Positions 40,735-42,116 of a DNA stretch of 42,116 nucleotides are shown here, one piece after another. Position 1 is the stretch's first letter, and each line of letters begins with the position of its first letter. Both the position numbers and the translations under genes were made by a program. The notes under the pieces were generated by a model. That model had not been told where the DNA came from and did not search any database. It saw only the letters and a list, made by a program, of their open reading frames with translations. Source of the DNA: an uncultured Luminiphilus sp. (GTDB lineage: Bacteria; Pseudomonadota; Gammaproteobacteria; Pseudomonadales; Halieaceae); assembly GCA_905479205.1 (NCBI GenBank), contig CAJQLP010000086.1:1-42116 (forward strand), read 5' to 3'.

Positions 40735-41178
40735 TTATGACTGTCCTATGTCCAGCTGTTGCCCGCCACTCATTGCTGCCTTTAGCATTTGGACATTGAA
40801 GACGTAGTCGACATTACCGTCCTGATCAAAGTAGGTCACGGCGCCTTCGCCAAGAAATAGCATCTCGGTCTCAACCTTACAGTGAGCATCGACGTGCACA
40901 GCAAAGATCGGTTCGAAGCCATAGGTCCCGGGTCCCGCCGTACCTGCGTCGTAAATTAATTCGCCCTTGGTAACAAAAAATTGACCCGTGCCCTCGTGGC
41001 GGTGGGCTTGGAAGCGGGCTCCCGGCGCCATATTGACATAAAGCGCCCACTGTCCGGTGTGTTCACATAGCCGCAGAACCTTAAATTTGGTTCCGCCGCC
41101 AACATCCAGCCAATCCATCGCATGGATGTCGGCCAGTAAATCTCCCTCGGGAGTCGTTCGAATACCTTCGGTGACCAT
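40735..41178 (-). CDS. Cupin, 2,4'-dihydroxyacetophenone-dioxygenase-like
   Basis: 147 residues, single cupin domain. Metal-binding block AHRHEG (H59, H61, E62 with H95 downstream) and the overall layout recall the 2,4'-dihydroxyacetophenone dioxygenase (DAD) and ChrR-type cupins. It is predicted to cleave a carbon-carbon bond or simply bind metal; the family has many uncharacterised members. AAGGA lies about ten bases before the ATG. It follows the quinoprotein at 41193 by 14 bases on the minus strand and is convergent with the P450 gene, 32 bases away. Confidence 0.78.
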   Translation of the reverse strand: MVTEGIRTTPEGDLLADIHAMDWLDVGGGTKFKVLRLCEHTGQWALYVNMAPGARFQAHRHEGTGQFFVTKGELIYDAGTAGPGTYGFEPIFAVHVDAHCKVETEMLFLGEGAVTYFDQDGNVDYVFNVQMLKAAMSGGQQLDIGQS

Positions 41179-41192
41179 GGGCTTAAAAGTCC

Positions 41193-42116
41193 TTATTTAT
41201 CGAGTGTGTAGGCTATTAGGTAATCGCCGGGAGGGGTCCCCAAGGCGGCGTGTCCCCCTGCAGCGATAACAACGTATTGATCGCCGTCATTGGTTTCATA
41301 GGTGACGGGTAAGCCGTGGGCTGATGTGGGCAGTCGGCCCTTCCAAAGTTCTTCACCAGTGTCCGTAGCGAACGCACGCAAGAAATAATCCGTCGTTGCA
41401 GCGATAAAGGTAAGGCCAGATCGAGTGACGGTAGGGCCACCAATATTGGGTGCGCCATCGATAAACCAAAATGGGAAGGGTGCCATATCTCGCGACGTGC
41501 CTAGGGGCACCTGCCACTTCACATCCCCGGACACAATATCAATGCCTGCCAAGGTACCCCATGGTGGTGGCGTACAAGGTGCGCCAAGGGGCGAAACAAA
41601 GCCGAGCCAACGTCGGTCGCAATAGGGTGTGCCTTTTGATGGCTCGTCAAGAAATAAGCCGTGGGCAACTGGGTCCGGGAAGCTGCCATCTTCGCACTGA
41701 TCCCGCGGAATCAATTGCACAACCGTACCCAGGTGCTGGGTATTTACGACCAGCGTTGCGCGATCTGGGTCAATAGCGGGGCCGCCCCAGTTTTGGCCGC
41801 CAAAAGCACTTGGCATGTGCAGAGACCCTTGCTCACTTGGGGGAGTGAAGGGTCCTTCGTAGCGCAGATTTGCCAGAGTGTCGGCACAGGCGGCTTCATC
41901 CCAAAATGTTAACCCCCAAACCTTCTCTGTTACGCCTGGCAATTCAAACAAAGAGCGTGGCTTTGACGGCACGGGCTGAGTGGCTGCAGTGTAGTCTCCT
42001 AGTACGGCGGATTGCGGCACCGGTGTCTCAACAACTGGGAAAAGCGGTTCACCTGTCTCTCGGTTTAACAAAAAGACGTAGCCCTGTTTGGTTGTTTGTG
42101 CCAATCCGAGAACGCG
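41193..42116 (-). CDS. PQQ quinoprotein (glucose-dehydrogenase-like), C-terminal part, cut by window edge
   Basis: 307 codons are visible up to the last base and the frame stays open at base 42116, so the gene continues outside. The first visible residues read RVLGLAQTTKQGYVFLL, then NRETGEPLFPV, a block typical of membrane-type quinoprotein glucose/quinate dehydrogenase. Later features are SAFGGQNWGGPAIDP, NVEE-type propeller blades (GDVKWQVPLG, GEELWKGRLP) and a closing HGLPVTYE. This differs from the cytochrome-fused quinoproteins elsewhere in the window. Whether a membrane domain exists upstream cannot be seen. Confidence 0.88.
   Translation of the reverse strand, partial: RVLGLAQTTKQGYVFLLNRETGEPLFPVVETPVPQSAVLGDYTAATQPVPSKPRSLFELPGVTEKVWGLTFWDEAACADTLANLRYEGPFTPPSEQGSLHMPSAFGGQNWGGPAIDPDRATLVVNTQHLGTVVQLIPRDQCEDGSFPDPVAHGLFLDEPSKGTPYCDRRWLGFVSPLGAPCTPPPWGTLAGIDIVSGDVKWQVPLGTSRDMAPFPFWFIDGAPNIGGPTVTRSGLTFIAATTDYFLRAFATDTGEELWKGRLPTSAHGLPVTYETNDGDQYVVIAAGGHAALGTPPGDYLIAYTLDK

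Noticed and set aside
1-42116. CRISPR array, tRNA, rRNA, insertion sequence or prophage
   Set aside because: No regularly spaced repeats, RNA gene signatures, transposase or integrase motifs, or att-like flanks were seen.

Overview
The window looks like a catabolic gene cluster from a marine-type gammaproteobacterium. The suggestion rests on moderate GC, TonB-dependent receptors with the EEVVVTARKR / EEIIVTGTKR N-terminal style, several PQQ quinoproteins and many lipid/terpenoid-type oxidoreductases. A Cellvibrionales-like lineage is plausible, but there is no rRNA or other marker, so taxonomy is inference. I see no tRNA, rRNA, CRISPR, phage or insertion-sequence genes.

Layout. (1) 1-4841, minus strand: M28 peptidase start (cut by the edge), Rieske oxygenase, Ste24-type M48 protease, NTF2-fold protein, Baeyer-Villiger monooxygenase (BVMO). 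(2) 5179-9416, plus: LinA/scytalone-dehydratase-like NTF2 protein, TonB receptor, second NTF2 protein, SDR. (3) 9495-13004, minus: ACAD10/11-type acyl-CoA dehydrogenase, then a cytochrome c-quinoprotein fusion. (4) 13218-30234, plus: a 17-gene, tightly packed run of SDR, ACAD10/11-type kinase, acyl-CoA ligase, TetR regulator, alpha/beta hydrolase, NTF2 protein, second ligase, two-part MaoC hydratase, lipid-transfer-protein-type thiolase homologue, DUF35 protein, Rieske oxygenase, PVA-dehydrogenase-like quinoprotein, DUF3604 protein, two GSTs and an SDR. (5) 30257-31522, minus: M24 (creatinase/aminopeptidase-fold) protein. (6) 31733-40702, plus: TonB receptor with a clear terminator, then acetoin-dehydrogenase-type E1alpha/E1beta, quinoprotein, E2 and cytochrome P450. 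(7) 40735-42116, minus: DAD-type cupin and the C-terminal part of a glucose-dehydrogenase-like quinoprotein (cut by the edge).

How it may work together (inference). TonB receptors import a hydrophobic or alicyclic compound. Periplasmic quinoproteins, P450 and Rieske enzymes oxidise alcohol or ring carbons to ketones. The BVMO inserts oxygen to give an ester or lactone and the alpha/beta hydrolase opens it to a hydroxy acid. The ligases make CoA thioesters. The kinase plus ACAD10/11-type dehydrogenase could remove a gamma-hydroxyl by phosphorylation and elimination. The MaoC pair and the Ltp/DUF35 pair could hydrate and retro-aldol cleave a branched side chain. The acetoin-dehydrogenase-like complex could split an alpha-hydroxyketone fragment.

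The strongest unannotated signal is a 19-bp partly palindromic motif, CTTGCTnnRCGCAARYAAG. It occurs once in each of the three divergent promoter regions (4956, 13134, 31633), with a degenerate fourth copy at 5102. It ties the separate transcription units into one putative regulon, probably controlled by the TetR protein at 16629-17276.
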